Shown: one piece after another, positions 47,804 to 58,855 of the stretch | How positions within the stretch are numbered: position 1 is the stretch's first letter | Layout of the letters: each line of letters starts with the position of its first letter | Origin: Sulfurisphaera tokodaii str. 7 | GTDB taxonomy: Archaea; Thermoproteota; Thermoprotei_A; Sulfolobales; Sulfolobaceae | Length of the DNA stretch: 64,000 nt | Direction of reading: 5' to 3' | Assembly (NCBI RefSeq): GCF_000011205.1 | Contig: NC_003106.2 | Location: 186,001-250,000, forward strand | Translations under genes and position numbers: made by a program | Notes under the pieces: model-generated | What the model saw: the letters and a program-made list of their open reading frames with translations, nothing else | The model's database searches: none | Told to the model about the DNA's origin: nothing

Positions 47804-48861
47804 GAGTAGATCTTGCTGAGCTTGTTGAAGAGATAAAAAAGGAACTATCTTTCGCTGAACTTAAAGGAAAGAAAATAAGTATTGATGCATATAATGCCCT
47901 TTATCAATTTTTGGCTGCGATAAGACAACCAGATGGAACACCATTAATGGATAGTCAAGGAAGAGTAACTAGTCATCTTAATGGATTATTTTATAGGACT
48001 ATAAGTATTCTGGAGGAGGGAATTATACCCATTTATGTTTTTGATGGAAAACCACCAGAACAAAAAGCTCAAGAATTAGAACGAAGAAAAAAAGTAAAAG
48101 AAGAAGCTGAAAAGAAGTTAGAGCAAGCCAAAACAGAAGGAAGTATAAAGACTAGTGAGTTAAAAAAATATGCTCAAATGAGTATTAGACTTACTAACGA
48201 AATGGCTGAAGAAAGCAAGGAATTACTGAAAGCTATGGGAATTCCAGTAGTTCAAGCACCTTCAGAAGGTGAAGCAGAGGCAGCATATATAAATATTTTA
48301 GGCTTAAGTTGGGCAACTGCAAGCCAGGACTATGACTCCCTTTTATTTGGTGCTAAAAGGTTAATAAGAAATCTTACTTTAAGTGGTAAAAGGAAACTTC
48401 CGGGAAAAGATGTATATGTAGAGATTAAACCAGAACTAATAGAACTAGATACTTTATTAAAAAAACTGGGTTTAACTAGAGAACAATTAATAGACATTGG
48501 CATTATAGTTGGAACAGATTATAACCCAGATGGAATTAAAGGCTATGGCGTTAAAACCGCATATAGAATTATTAAAAAATATGGTAGTTTAGAAAAAGCA
48601 ATAGAAAAAGGAGAAATACCAAAAATTAAAGTCAATTTTAACGTCGAAGAGATAAGAAGTCTATTCCTAAAACCACAAGTAGTAGAGCCTAAGGAAAATC
48701 TTGAATTAGTAGATTGTGATAGTAATAAAATATTAGATATCCTAGTTAAAACGCACGATTTTAACGAGGAAAGAGTAAAAAACGGGATAGAGAGATTAGA
48801 AAAAGCAAAGAGAGAAGCAAAAGGAGCTTCTCGTCAGACTGGACTTGATCAATGGTTTTGA
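47800..48861 (+). CDS. fen: Flap endonuclease 1, ATA start
   Basis: 353 residues if started at ATA 47800. Residues 2-30 (GVDLAELVEEIKKELSFAEL, KISIDAYNALYQ) include the catalytic N-terminal aspartate; VFDGKPPEQK, QAPSEGEAEAAYI, ASQDYDSLLFG and GTDYNPDGIKGYGVKTA supply the other acids and the H3TH. The C-terminal QTGLDQWF is the PCNA-binding PIP box. No ATG, GTG or TTG is in frame before TTG 47911, which would delete the catalytic Asp, so ATA is the most plausible start. Confidence 0.88.
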   Translation: MGVDLAELVEEIKKELSFAELKGKKISIDAYNALYQFLAAIRQPDGTPLMDSQGRVTSHLNGLFYRTISILEEGIIPIYVFDGKPPEQKAQELERRKKVKEEAEKKLEQAKTEGSIKTSELKKYAQMSIRLTNEMAEESKELLKAMGIPVVQAPSEGEAEAAYINILGLSWATASQDYDSLLFGAKRLIRNLTLSGKRKLPGKDVYVEIKPELIELDTLLKKLGLTREQLIDIGIIVGTDYNPDGIKGYGVKTAYRIIKKYGSLEKAIEKGEIPKIKVNFNVEEIRSLFLKPQVVEPKENLELVDCDSNKILDILVKTHDFNEERVKNGIERLEKAKREAKGASRQTGLDQWF

Positions 48862-48908
48862 TTAACTAAATTTTCATGTACATAGCTTTTAAATTAAATA
48901 ATTTTATA

Positions 48909-49565
48909 ATGATATTTGTGAACACTCACACTTTCATTCCATTATACCTTAATCTGATTGACCTTAATGTCTTAGTTATAGGCGGAGGAAAAGTAGGGAC
49001 TAAAAGAGCTTTAAACTTTTATGAACATGGAGCTAAAGTTACTGTTGTAAGTTTAAATTTCTCAGAAGAATTATTAAACTATAAGGATAAAATTTCATTA
49101 ATAAAAAAGGATGCAAATGATTTAGATTCAAACTTTTTAGCGAACTTTGATATCATTATTACTGCTACAAATGATAAAAATATTAACAGTAAATTATGTC
49201 ATGAAGCAAAAAAATTAAAAAAGTTATGTAATAATCCTACTAATATAGAAGAATCTAGTTTTATAGTACCTATATACTATACAGATAATGAACTCTCAAT
49301 AGCTGTTACTACTTTCGGCAAATCTAGCTTATCATCAAAATACATTATCGAACTTATTCGTAAAAATATTCTTAGTGATGAAATTTATGAACTAGTAAAA
49401 GTAATGGAAACAGTCAAAGAGTTACTTAAATCAGAAATAAATGATCCTTCAAAAAGGTTTACATATTATAGTAAAATATTTAATGATGAAATTTTTAGAA
49501 ATTATATAAAAGAAAAGAAATTAGATTTAGCAATAGATAGAGCAAAGGTGATTATAAATGAGTGA
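48909..49565 (+). CDS. Precorrin-2 dehydrogenase (siroheme synthase N-terminal type)
   Basis: 218 residues. NVLVIGGGKVGTKRALNFYE is the NAD loop and NNPTNIEESSFIVPIYYTDN the CysG/Met8 signature; AVTTFGKSSLSSKYIIELIR follows. It oxidises precorrin-2 and may insert iron. ATG 48909 is chosen over 48876 because a TATA (CTTTTAAATTA, near 48884-48894) fits it. First gene of the tetrapyrrole operon. Confidence 0.85.
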   Translation: MIFVNTHTFIPLYLNLIDLNVLVIGGGKVGTKRALNFYEHGAKVTVVSLNFSEELLNYKDKISLIKKDANDLDSNFLANFDIIITATNDKNINSKLCHEAKKLKKLCNNPTNIEESSFIVPIYYTDNELSIAVTTFGKSSLSSKYIIELIRKNILSDEIYELVKVMETVKELLKSEINDPSKRFTYYSKIFNDEIFRNYIKEKKLDLAIDRAKVIINE

Positions 49566-50796
49566 CGAATTTATAGATATAAACAATTATATAGCAATAG
49601 TATATACATACAAAACAGTTGGAATAAGTAAGTTATATGAACATTATGTTAAAGATCAAGAATTGTTATTGCTAAAGGGACTAATAAAGGGAGAAATTAG
49701 TGTATTACAAACATGTAACAGAGCAGAGACATACTTATATACATATAACAAAGAAGAATTTAAAGATTTTTTACAGAAATTAGATGAAATTCATGGAAAA
49801 CAGATTAGTAAAGATGCTATGATCTTAAAAGGGGAAGATGCAGTAAAGCATTTGTTTGAGGTAGCATCTGGTTTAGACTCACTTGCTATAGGCGAATACG
49901 AAATACTTAGACAATTGAAAGAAAGCATTGAAAAAAGTAAAAAACTTGGATTAAGCAGTGAAAAACTAGAATTTCTTTTTAAAAATGCTATAAAGGTAGG
50001 AAGAAAAATTAGACAACAAACGGAAATTTCAAAAGGAAAAACTGGTATATATGCATTAGCTGTTGAATATGCTAAACATGTATCAAATAATAACATAGGC
50101 AATGTAAAAATTGCTATAGTAGGAGCCGGAGAAATTGGAAATAAACTAGCTCTAATGTTGAAGAATGAAGGAGCTCAAAATGTTACAATATTTAACAGAA
50201 CATACGAAAAAGCGTTAGAAGTTGCCAATAAGTATGGTTTTAAAGCAGAACCATTAGATTTTTATAAAATAAATAATTATGATATTGTATTTGTTGCAAT
50301 ATATTATGATAAAAAAATAAATCTACCAAATCCTAAACTAGTAATTGATCTTTCTGTTCCCCAGATTGTTTTAGGTAACAATGTTATTACGTTAGAAAAT
50401 TTGAGATCTATCTCAGATAAAATAATGGAAACAAAAATATTAAGTTTACAGAAAGCTGAGGAATTAATCCATATAGAGATAGAGAATTTTAAGAATGAAA
50501 TTATTAAATATAATCAAAATAGACTTATTTCTAAATTTATGAAAAGAATAGAAGATATTAGGGAAGCTGAAATAAATAGAGCTTATGCAGAAATTTTAAA
50601 ACATGCTAATGATAAAGAAGAGATAAAGAATATTATTGATAAAATGACTAATTCAATGCTTAAAAAAATCTTTTCACCGCTTTTTGAAACCGTTAGAAAA
50701 AATGAAGATATGGCAAATTACATTAACAACATTTTCGAAATATTAAGTAATGGTAACATTTCCAACTCTAAGACCGAGGAGGCTAAGGAAAAATAA
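49558..50796 (+). CDS. hemA: Glutamyl-tRNA reductase
   Basis: 412 residues. VLQTCNRAETYLY holds the catalytic cysteine, GLDSLAIGEYEILRQLK the conserved tRNA segment, and KIAIVGAGEIGNKLALMLKN the NADPH loop; a C-terminal helix dimerises. It makes glutamate semialdehyde from Glu-tRNA. Overlaps both neighbours. Confidence 0.95.
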   Translation: MSDEFIDINNYIAIVYTYKTVGISKLYEHYVKDQELLLLKGLIKGEISVLQTCNRAETYLYTYNKEEFKDFLQKLDEIHGKQISKDAMILKGEDAVKHLFEVASGLDSLAIGEYEILRQLKESIEKSKKLGLSSEKLEFLFKNAIKVGRKIRQQTEISKGKTGIYALAVEYAKHVSNNNIGNVKIAIVGAGEIGNKLALMLKNEGAQNVTIFNRTYEKALEVANKYGFKAEPLDFYKINNYDIVFVAIYYDKKINLPNPKLVIDLSVPQIVLGNNVITLENLRSISDKIMETKILSLQKAEELIHIEIENFKNEIIKYNQNRLISKFMKRIEDIREAEINRAYAEILKHANDKEEIKNIIDKMTNSMLKKIFSPLFETVRKNEDMANYINNIFEILSNGNISNSKTEEAKEK

Positions 50797-51760
50797 GTTA
50801 ATAAGAGACTTAGTCGCAGAAACAAACTTAACTGCTTCTGGGTTAATACAGCCTATTTTCATAAAAGAAAATATAAATGAACCAGAAAAGATAGATAGCA
50901 TGCCTGGTGTTTATAGATATCCACCTAATGATCACTTGATAAAGTTTGTCGAAGAAGTTTATAGTTTTGGCGTAAAGAATTTTATTCTCTTCGGAATACC
51001 CTCATTTAAAGATGAATTTGCATCATCAGCATACGATAAAAATGGAATAATACAAAAATCACTAAGACTGCTTAGGCAAACTTTCGGAGAGAAAATATTA
51101 CTAATTACTGATGAATGTACAGATGAATATACCTCTCACGGACATTGTGGAATTATTACACAAAAAGATGGAAAACTTTGCGTGAACAATGACGAAAGCC
51201 TAAAAGTTCATGCACTTATTGCAGTCAGCCAAGCTGAGGCAGGAGCTGATATTATAGCACCTTCATCAATGATGGATGGTGTTGTTGGAGCTATTAGGAA
51301 GGCATTAGATGAAGCGGGTTTTACGGATACTGCAATAATGTCGTATAGTGTAAAATACGCATCAACGTTTTATTCACCTTTTAGAGATGCAGCATATTCT
51401 AAACCAGCTTTTGGTGATAGAAGAGGATACCAAATGGATCCAAGAAACGCCTTTGAAGCATTGAAGGAGGCTAGTTTAGATATAGAAGAAGGAGCTGATA
51501 TTCTTATGGTGAAACCGGCTCACACTTATTTAGATGTTATAAGATTAGTAAAGACAACCTTCCCACAATATCCATTAGCTGCGTATCATGTTAGTGGAGA
51601 ATATAGTATGATTAAAGCAGCAGCCTTAAATGGATGGATAGATGAAAAAACAGCTGTTTTGGAAATAACTACTGCAATAAAGAGAGCTGGTGCAGATTTA
51701 ATTATAACGTATTATGCTAAAGACATAGCTAATTGGATAAAAGAAGGTGTACCTTTTTGA
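50750..51760 (+). CDS. hemB: Porphobilinogen synthase
   Basis: 336 residues. A zinc-type site [15 protein letters not shown] is visible, [20 protein letters not shown] and VKPAHTYLD carry the two active-site lysines. It joins two aminolevulinates. The start overlaps hemA by 47 bases. Confidence 0.95.
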   Translation: MVTFPTLRPRRLRKNKLIRDLVAETNLTASGLIQPIFIKENINEPEKIDSMPGVYRYPPNDHLIKFVEEVYSFGVKNFILFGIPSFKDEFASSAYDKNGIIQKSLRLLRQTFGEKILLITDECTDEYTSHGHCGIITQKDGKLCVNNDESLKVHALIAVSQAEAGADIIAPSSMMDGVVGAIRKALDEAGFTDTAIMSYSVKYASTFYSPFRDAAYSKPAFGDRRGYQMDPRNAFEALKEASLDIEEGADILMVKPAHTYLDVIRLVKTTFPQYPLAAYHVSGEYSMIKAAALNGWIDEKTAVLEITTAIKRAGADLIITYYAKDIANWIKEGVPF

Positions 51761-53016
51761 GCGAAAATCTTTGGAAGAAAGCCTTAGAATTATTTGCTGG
51801 AGGAGTAAATAGCCCTGTAAGAGCTGCCGTTAAACCATACCCCTTTTATGTTGAAAAAAGTGAAGGAGCATTCCTTTATACGATAGATGGACAAAGACTC
51901 ATAGATTATGTTCTAGGATATGGCCCACTAATATTAGGTCATGCACATCCATATGTTAAAAAGAAGATAATAGAACAAATAGAGAAAGGCTGGTTATACG
52001 GAACCCCTAGTAAAAAGGAAATTGAATTAGCTGAAAAAATAAGATCTCATATACCATCTGCTGAAAAGATTAGATTTGTTAACAGTGGTACTGAAGCAAC
52101 AATGTTAGCAATACGCTTAGCTAGAGGATATACAAAAAGAGAAAAAATATTAAAATTTGACGGAAATTATCACGGAGCTCACGATTACGCTTTAATAAAT
52201 GCTGGTAGTGCTGTATCAGAGTTCAATGTTATTATATCTTCAGGCATTCCAACTTCGATAATTAATACTGTAATAGTGTGTAAATATAATGACCTTGACT
52301 GCGTAGAAAAACACCTTAGAACTGAGGAAATAGCTGGAGTTATAGTTGAACCAGTAATGGGAAATATGGGAGTGATTTTACCAGAGCAAGACTTTCTTAA
52401 TGGATTAAGAGAACTTACGAAAACATATAATTCTGTACTTATATTCGATGAAGTAATAACTGGTTTTAGATTAGGACTTAGTGGCGCTCAGGGATATTTT
52501 AAGGTAATCCCAGATTTAACTACTTTAGGAAAGATTATTGGTGGTGGCTTACCAATAGGTGCAGTTACTGGAAAAAAAGAAATTATGAGTAATCTTACCC
52601 CAGAAGGAAAAGTATTTAATGCTGGTACATTTAATGCTAATCCTCTTACAATGGCTGCAGGAATAGCTACAATAGAAGTTCTAGAGACAACAAATGCATA
52701 TGATATAGCTAATAAGGCTTCAAAAGAAATAGCAGAAGAACTAGATAATTCTTTATCTAAAAAGAATTTTAAATATACTATAAATAGAATACAAAGCATG
52801 TTCCAATTCTTTATAGGTATAAGTAAAGTAACTAATGCTGATGATGCTAGGTTAGCTAATAAAGATCTCTATGTAAAGATTCATGAAAAACTGCTGAAAC
52901 TAGGCGTTTTCATTCCTCCTAGTCAATTTGAGACAATATTTACATCTAGTTCACACTCTGATGAGATAGTAAATCTTACTATTGAAGCAATTCATAAGGT
53001 GGTTAGCGAAATATGA
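51757..53016 (+). CDS. hemL: Glutamate-1-semialdehyde aminotransferase
   Basis: 419 residues. [20 protein letters not shown] is the start signature, [17 protein letters not shown] the phosphate loop, [10 protein letters not shown] the cofactor aspartate, and [18 protein letters not shown] the PLP lysine. TTG 51757 overlaps the hemB TGA (TTGA); the frame from ATG 51733 lies inside hemB. Confidence 0.95.
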   Translation: MSENLWKKALELFAGGVNSPVRAAVKPYPFYVEKSEGAFLYTIDGQRLIDYVLGYGPLILGHAHPYVKKKIIEQIEKGWLYGTPSKKEIELAEKIRSHIPSAEKIRFVNSGTEATMLAIRLARGYTKREKILKFDGNYHGAHDYALINAGSAVSEFNVIISSGIPTSIINTVIVCKYNDLDCVEKHLRTEEIAGVIVEPVMGNMGVILPEQDFLNGLRELTKTYNSVLIFDEVITGFRLGLSGAQGYFKVIPDLTTLGKIIGGGLPIGAVTGKKEIMSNLTPEGKVFNAGTFNANPLTMAAGIATIEVLETTNAYDIANKASKEIAEELDNSLSKKNFKYTINRIQSMFQFFIGISKVTNADDARLANKDLYVKIHEKLLKLGVFIPPSQFETIFTSSSHSDEIVNLTIEAIHKVVSEI

Positions 53017-53897
53017 GAATAAGAATAGCCGCTAGAGGTAGTAAACTAAGCAGAATTCAGGTAATGATGGTTGAAAACTATTTACATAAATTAGGTATAG
53101 AAACTGAATTTATAGAAATTAAAACTAAAGCTGATTTATTCCAGAACGAACCTTTATCTAAACTAGGTAAAGGAGTATTCGAAAAAGAAGTAAATCAAGC
53201 GGTTTTAGATAATAAGGCTGATGTCGCTGTTCATAGTATGAAGGATATCTTGACTGAGATTTCAGAAAACTTGGAAATTTATGCTGTATTACCTAGGGAT
53301 CCTCCATTTGATATTTTAATCTCAAGAAAAAACTTATTTAACTTGGAACCAAATTCAATTATAGGAACTAGTAGTATTAGAAGAAAAAATTTCCTAACTT
53401 TTTATAGAAATGATCTTAACATTAAGGATTTGAGAGGAAATATAGACACTAGATTAAAGAAGTATTTTGAAGGTCAATATGACGGCATTATAATAGCTGA
53501 GGCTTCAATATATAGGTTAAAAGAGCAGGTTCAGTATTATAGGTTAGATCCTCATTTATTCACTCCAGAAGCTAACCAGGGTATAATAGTAGTTATAGGA
53601 AGAAAAAAAGATGAAACAATAAAGAAAATATTTAATGAAATAAATGATAAAGATACATTAGAAATTGCTATTGCTGAAAGAAAAGCATTAAGTATTGTAG
53701 GGGGTGGATGCCATTCACCAATTGGAGTTTATTTTGAAAAATATGATAAAGATTTCCATGGAATAATTAGTTCTTCATTTGGTAGGAAAAAGATTACAAT
53801 AGAAGAGTATTTTCATAACATGACTCCTTATGAAGCAGGGGAATTATTAGGTAAAAGATTCTTGGAGGAAATAAAAAATGAAGGTATTATTCCTTAG
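53013..53897 (+). CDS. hemC: Hydroxymethylbilane synthase
   Basis: 294 residues. [42 protein letters not shown] and [20 protein letters not shown] (cysteine that carries the dipyrromethane cofactor) are all present. It assembles the linear tetrapyrrole. Overlaps hemL by four bases. Confidence 0.95.
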   Translation: MRIRIAARGSKLSRIQVMMVENYLHKLGIETEFIEIKTKADLFQNEPLSKLGKGVFEKEVNQAVLDNKADVAVHSMKDILTEISENLEIYAVLPRDPPFDILISRKNLFNLEPNSIIGTSSIRRKNFLTFYRNDLNIKDLRGNIDTRLKKYFEGQYDGIIIAEASIYRLKEQVQYYRLDPHLFTPEANQGIIVVIGRKKDETIKKIFNEINDKDTLEIAIAERKALSIVGGGCHSPIGVYFEKYDKDFHGIISSSFGRKKITIEEYFHNMTPYEAGELLGKRFLEEIKNEGIIP

Positions 53898-54513
53898 GCC
53901 CGAAGGATCTAATATTCCTTATAATAAGAATTTTATTGAAATTAGTATTTTAAAACCTGAATGTATAAATTATACTGTTAATTTACACGAGATAGACGGC
54001 CTTGGATTCACGAGTATTAATGCAGTAAGATGTTTTAAAGACTTTGATAAAATTGAAGGAAAAGCTATATTTGCCGTAGGACCTAGTACATCGGAAGAGC
54101 TAATTAAGCGTAATATTAAAAATGTGATTATACCAGAAGAATATACTGTAGAAAATCTGGTAAAACTAATAAAGCAGAATACTAAAAATCCACTTCTAGT
54201 TAGGAGTTTGATAGCAATAGATAACAGTTTAGATATCAAGCAAATTGCTGATTATAATTTAAAAGCAGATTTACAAAAACTAGAAGAAGCCAGAGAGTTA
54301 ATTGAAAAATGTAAAGTTAATATAATAGTTTTAACTAGCTCTTATATAGCTAGTTTAGTGAAAGATTTTATAAAAGAATGTGAAATAATAGTAAGCATAG
54401 GTCCGTCTACTTCTAAAGTAATTAAAGATAAGAAAAACATATATGAAGCGAAAGAGCATGATATGAAAGGAATTTTAAAATTATTAAAAGAATTGGGTGC
54501 TTATGATGGATGA
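53878..54513 (+). CDS. hemD: Uroporphyrinogen-III synthase
   Basis: 211 residues, a poorly conserved family. [55 protein letters not shown] and [13 protein letters not shown] follow the two-lobed order of HemD, and the position after hemC supports it. It is shorter than bacterial forms. Confidence 0.85.
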   Translation: MKVLFLRPEGSNIPYNKNFIEISILKPECINYTVNLHEIDGLGFTSINAVRCFKDFDKIEGKAIFAVGPSTSEELIKRNIKNVIIPEEYTVENLVKLIKQNTKNPLLVRSLIAIDNSLDIKQIADYNLKADLQKLEEARELIEKCKVNIIVLTSSYIASLVKDFIKECEIIVSIGPSTSKVIKDKKNIYEAKEHDMKGILKLLKELGAYDG

Positions 54514-54766
54514 AGAAATAAAATCAATAACAATTTCTACATTAAAGAAATTGATTGGAGATTTTGATATAAATACACTGGAGATAAAGTTTTATCAGTC
54601 ATTTAAGGATAGATATGATATCTATGGAAAATTTCAGAACAAAGACGGTGTATATGAATTTGCAATTAGTGTAGATAAAAAAGGTAATATAAAAAGAGAT
54701 CACATCAATTTAATATCACCTAGAAAAGTTGTAGATGAGATAAATAAGAAAGTCCACAGTGAGTAA
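54503..54766 (+). CDS. Small hypothetical protein in the hem operon
   Basis: About 87 residues: TLKKLIGDFDINTLEIKFYQ, then YDIYGKFQNKDGVYEFAISV and a short helix. A small alpha/beta domain, no recognised family. It overlaps hemD by 11 bases and is two bases before the phosphodiesterase gene, so it is co-transcribed. GTG 54497, ATG 54503 and ATG 54506 are all possible starts. Confidence 0.6.
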   Translation: MMDEEIKSITISTLKKLIGDFDINTLEIKFYQSFKDRYDIYGKFQNKDGVYEFAISVDKKGNIKRDHINLISPRKVVDEINKKVHSE

Positions 54767-54768
54767 CA

Positions 54769-56409
54769 TTGAAAGTATTACTAATCATAATAGACGGTGC
54801 ATCATACAAAATAATTGAAAAAATTAAGGATAAACTACCTACTATAAATAAGTTGATAAATTCTGGTTTTTATGGAAAATTGGAATCAGTATTTCCTTCC
54901 CTTACTCCAATTGCATTAGCCTCATTAATAACTGGAAACTTACCTGAACATAACGGAATTACAGCACCTAAAATTTTTATAAAAGGACGCTCGCTATCTT
55001 CTCCTTTATCAGCGTTCAGTAGTGAAGGTTTAAAATCTGATCCTATTTGGGCATATCTAGGTAAACATGGATATAAAGTCACAGTAACTTCTAATCCTCA
55101 AGCACTACCAGATAAATGGAAAATTAAAGATGTAATATTATTCGACCCATATAAAAGTAAAATAAAGAAGTGCAGCGATGCTAAAGTTCTTTCAGAAGGA
55201 GAAAACAAAATCCTAAGTAATATATGGATTGTAGAGAAACGTAATTCTAAGTACCTCATAGTCTATACAAGCCCTTATGGTGAAAAAGAAATTGAATTAG
55301 AAGAGGGAGAATGGAGTGAGCCTATCGAAATTTTAGGTAAGTGTGGCAAAGATGAATTGAAAGGAACCGTATTTCTACATGCTAGGCATGAGAACGTATA
55401 TGTAAGTCCTATTAGTTTCTTCAATTATAAATGGGGAAATAATACTGAATTACAAGAAAAAATATGGAATTTTATAGTAAGTAAACATGGAATGATCCTA
55501 GATGGAGACTATCACTCTTTATATAAAGGAATTATAACGTTAGATGAATATTTAAAAACTATCGAACTCACATACTCATTTTTTCTTAATTATACATTAT
55601 TTATGCTAGAAAATACTAGTTGGGATTTCGCTATTACATATCTACCAATAGTAGATAACCTCCAACATTTACTTTACGGTATTAACGAAGAAAAAGCCTT
55701 TGAACATATAGTAAAAGGATACGAAATGGCAGATGAATTTATTAGAGCACAACTTAATTATGCAGACGTATTTTTCGTGTGTTCTGACCATGGAATAGCT
55801 GAAGTTGAGAAGAAAATTTTTATAAATAAGTTTCTTGAAAAAATTAATGTATTGAAATTAAATGATAATGAAGAAATAGATTGGAGTAAAACAAAAGCAT
55901 ATTACGGTGGAGGAGGCCAAATAAGAATCAATTTAAAAAATAGAGAAAAAAACGGTATAGTGTCACATAGGGAATTCCCAAAATTAGTAAGATATATAGT
56001 AAGAAACTTAGAAAATTTAGTTGATGAAGAAAAAAATGAAAGAATTTTTACATCTATTGTAGCAAGAGAATCTCCTGCTAATGATAGGGAAGGAGATATT
56101 TATATCACAGGTCTTAAAGAGAAATACGGAATAAGTAGTTTAGTTAAAAAAGATATGAACATAATAGAAAAAATTGAATATTACAAAATGACATCAGGAG
56201 AACATGGTTATTTTAGAAAGGATGATCTTTACGGTATTATTATATTTTATGATAAGAAGAGTAATACAAGGAGAAAATTTATTTCAAATGCAAAAATAAT
56301 AGATGTGGCACCTACGATCTTGAAATTATTTAACGTAACAAATGTTAAAATGGATGGAAAGCCTATTATTACATTAGTAGAAAAGTATGGAGATCTCAAC
56401 AATTATTAG
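54769..56409 (+). CDS. Type I phosphodiesterase/nucleotide pyrophosphatase-family protein
   Basis: 546 residues, alkaline phosphatase superfamily. LLIIIDGASYKIIEKIK gives metal-binding Asp, VFPSLTPIALASLITGNLPE the nucleophile Thr/Ser region, YLPIVDNLQHLLYG and FVCSDHGIAEVEKK the other metal ligands, and MTSGEHGYFRKDD the final His. TTG 54769 is the only start at the expected place. Substrate unknown. Confidence 0.8.
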   Translation: MKVLLIIIDGASYKIIEKIKDKLPTINKLINSGFYGKLESVFPSLTPIALASLITGNLPEHNGITAPKIFIKGRSLSSPLSAFSSEGLKSDPIWAYLGKHGYKVTVTSNPQALPDKWKIKDVILFDPYKSKIKKCSDAKVLSEGENKILSNIWIVEKRNSKYLIVYTSPYGEKEIELEEGEWSEPIEILGKCGKDELKGTVFLHARHENVYVSPISFFNYKWGNNTELQEKIWNFIVSKHGMILDGDYHSLYKGIITLDEYLKTIELTYSFFLNYTLFMLENTSWDFAITYLPIVDNLQHLLYGINEEKAFEHIVKGYEMADEFIRAQLNYADVFFVCSDHGIAEVEKKIFINKFLEKINVLKLNDNEEIDWSKTKAYYGGGGQIRINLKNREKNGIVSHREFPKLVRYIVRNLENLVDEEKNERIFTSIVARESPANDREGDIYITGLKEKYGISSLVKKDMNIIEKIEYYKMTSGEHGYFRKDDLYGIIIFYDKKSNTRRKFISNAKIIDVAPTILKLFNVTNVKMDGKPIITLVEKYGDLNNY

Positions 56410-57748
56410 TAAAAGAAAAAGAAGGGTTATAGGAATTAGTTATTATGAAGAAGGATTACCTCATGTAGAAGTAAATCTTAATGGGAAAAAAATTAATCTT
56501 GCAAACAATTTCTATAGAGAAACATCAAGAATTAGAATTCCTTTTAATGTAGCATTATTTCATAGAAATCCTATTATAAGAAAACTTTCACCTAAATTAT
56601 CGTTATTTCAAAAACTTCCAACAAAGTACTTTCCTTCTACGAGCAAAAGCATTGAAAAAGTAACAGTAAAAAGAATCATTATAGGTGGGGGTACAGCTGG
56701 CATTACTGCATTGGATGATAAATCATTATTAATAACACATGAACTTATTGGGGACCTAGAATATGATTATAGCCCGATACCAGAGATCGAGCGGGAAGAT
56801 CTATTAGAGAAAATAAAGGAAAAAATTAAGAAATTTCACGACAGAATAATTATAGGTAAATTTCTTGGTAAATTTGATGAAGGATTACTGTTCGAAACAA
56901 AAGATAAGTATTTGTTACTTACTGCTGAGGATATTATAATAAGTGTAGGAGGAAGAACGTTAAGACCCATTTTTAACAGAAATTATATTGTAGGAATAGT
57001 TTCAAGAGAATTGTATTTAAGGAAATTAAAGAATAAATATAAAAATATTGTTGTATTAGGTTTTACAAATTTGACAGCAAGAACTGCATTAAATGCTGAA
57101 AAAGCTATAATAATCTATCCTAGAGGAATTAAGCCCTTATTTTCTAAGTTTTACAGAGAACAACTTGAAGAAAAAGGAATTGAGATAATTGAAGATAATA
57201 TATCTGATATAAAAAATAAAAAAGATGTTATAGTAATTTCTACGTATAATGGTAATTTAGTGAAAGCTCAATTAGTAGTATTTTCTATAGTAAAACAACC
57301 AAGAATAGAGATAATAACTAATTTAGGAGTGGATTATAGATTCAATCACACATTACATATCTATCAACCAGCAGATAGTAGTAAAGTTATAGGTGGTGCA
57401 TTAGGGATAATGGATGAGTATATAAGTTATTTAAGTGCAACAAACACTTTGGATTATAAAAAAGTAAGTATATATGAGCCGGGATTGTTCAATAATGATG
57501 TGATACAGAATAATTCTCCATACTTATATGGAGAAGGCGGAATTATATGTGAGTGTGAAGATATTGATTTAAACGATGTAAATTTCGCTAAAAAATTAGG
57601 TTTCATTAGTGTCGAGGATATAAAAAGAATTACTGGATTAGGTACGGGCCATTGTCAAGGTAAAGTATGTAGTATAGTTGCTGGAAGTATTTTAAAAAGT
57701 CCTACTCTAATAACTTTCAGATCACCTATTTATCCGGTGAGCTTATGA
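56387..57748 (+). CDS. Amine/proline dehydrogenase alpha-type flavoprotein
   Basis: 453 residues. The N-terminal ferredoxin-like segment (HVEVNLNGKKINLANNFYRE, SRIRIPFNVALF) resembles the start of sarcosine oxidase alpha; KRIIIGGGTAGITAL is the dinucleotide loop; C-terminal ICECEDID and GHCQGKVC form a BFD-like [2Fe-2S] site. With the next gene it matches HcnB/HcnC or sarcosine oxidase/proline dehydrogenase pairs. Substrate unknown. Confidence 0.75.
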   Translation: MEISTIISKRKRRVIGISYYEEGLPHVEVNLNGKKINLANNFYRETSRIRIPFNVALFHRNPIIRKLSPKLSLFQKLPTKYFPSTSKSIEKVTVKRIIIGGGTAGITALDDKSLLITHELIGDLEYDYSPIPEIEREDLLEKIKEKIKKFHDRIIIGKFLGKFDEGLLFETKDKYLLLTAEDIIISVGGRTLRPIFNRNYIVGIVSRELYLRKLKNKYKNIVVLGFTNLTARTALNAEKAIIIYPRGIKPLFSKFYREQLEEKGIEIIEDNISDIKNKKDVIVISTYNGNLVKAQLVVFSIVKQPRIEIITNLGVDYRFNHTLHIYQPADSSKVIGGALGIMDEYISYLSATNTLDYKKVSIYEPGLFNNDVIQNNSPYLYGEGGIICECEDIDLNDVNFAKKLGFISVEDIKRITGLGTGHCQGKVCSIVAGSILKSPTLITFRSPIYPVSL

Positions 57749-58848
57749 TAATAATAGTTGGAGCTGGAGCACATGGTCTTAGCTTAGCCTATCATTTAAA
57801 AAAGAAGGGTATTAAAGACGTACTAATAATCGAAATGAAAAGAGTAGGATATGGTTCTAGTAGTAGAAATGCAAGTAGGTATCGTTATCATTTTTACAGT
57901 GAAGAGAATATTGACTATGCATTAAAGGCAATACCTTATCTTATATCTCAAAGTAAAGAACTTTTCTTAAATTCTGTAACTTATAAAACAGGGTATTTGT
58001 GGATACTTAGAAGTGAAGAACAAATATCAATTTTCAAAAAATTAGACTCTTTATGGAAAAGTAAGAATATAGGAGGAAGATTTATTAATTGTAAAGAATT
58101 CGATTATCTTTCCGTTGAAGGAGTATGTTATTATGCACCACAAGATGGTGCATTTCATCATGATTACATACTTTATAGTTATTATATTTCAGTAAAAGAT
58201 TCGTATAAAATAGTTTTTGATAAAGTTAGTGAAATTGTAATAGGAAGTGGCAAAGTTAAAGGTATAAAAACAGAATCTGGAAAATTCTTTGAATCTGAGA
58301 AAGTTGTCTTAACAACTGGAGCCTGGAGCGGTGAACTACTACAAAAGATAAACATACAACCATATATTGAGCCAGAGAGAAAAGAAATCTTTATTACTGA
58401 GCCCATAAAATACTTTATTAAGCCGCTTATTATAGATAAAGATATATATTTTTCTCAAACATTAAAAGGAGAGATCATAGGAGGAACAGAAACTAAAACA
58501 GAAAGAGGATTTTTACCATTCACTATCTCGATTAAAGAGATGAGTAAATTCTTACAAGGATTAAAGCAATTAGTAAAAAACGTATCTGGTCTAGGCATTT
58601 TACGTGGATGGAGTGGATATTATGAGATGACACCCGATAATTCTCACATTATGGGATATGGGGAAGAATGGCCAGAAGACTTATATATTGATGCTGGATA
58701 TAGCGGACATGGCATGATGTTTGCTCCATATTCAGGTAAATTGATGGCTGATCTGATTGCTGATAACAAAAAGGACCCAGCATTTTCAATTTTTACACCA
58801 GATAGGTTTGCAAAAAACAAATTACTAAAAGAAAATCTAGTAATATAA
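57745..58848 (+). CDS. Amine/proline dehydrogenase beta-type FAD protein (DadA-like)
   Basis: 367 residues. MIIIVGAGAHGLSLAYHLKK starts the FAD fold, GSSSRNASRYRYHFYSEENI is the conserved region near the flavin, and YIDAGYSGHGMMFAPYSGKL the C-terminal GxxGxG substrate-side motif of the DAO family. It overlaps the alpha gene by four bases, so the two form one enzyme oxidising an N-methyl or cyclic amino acid. Confidence 0.8.
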   Translation: MIIIVGAGAHGLSLAYHLKKKGIKDVLIIEMKRVGYGSSSRNASRYRYHFYSEENIDYALKAIPYLISQSKELFLNSVTYKTGYLWILRSEEQISIFKKLDSLWKSKNIGGRFINCKEFDYLSVEGVCYYAPQDGAFHHDYILYSYYISVKDSYKIVFDKVSEIVIGSGKVKGIKTESGKFFESEKVVLTTGAWSGELLQKINIQPYIEPERKEIFITEPIKYFIKPLIIDKDIYFSQTLKGEIIGGTETKTERGFLPFTISIKEMSKFLQGLKQLVKNVSGLGILRGWSGYYEMTPDNSHIMGYGEEWPEDLYIDAGYSGHGMMFAPYSGKLMADLIADNKKDPAFSIFTPDRFAKNKLLKENLVI

Positions 58849-58855
58849 ACTTCAT

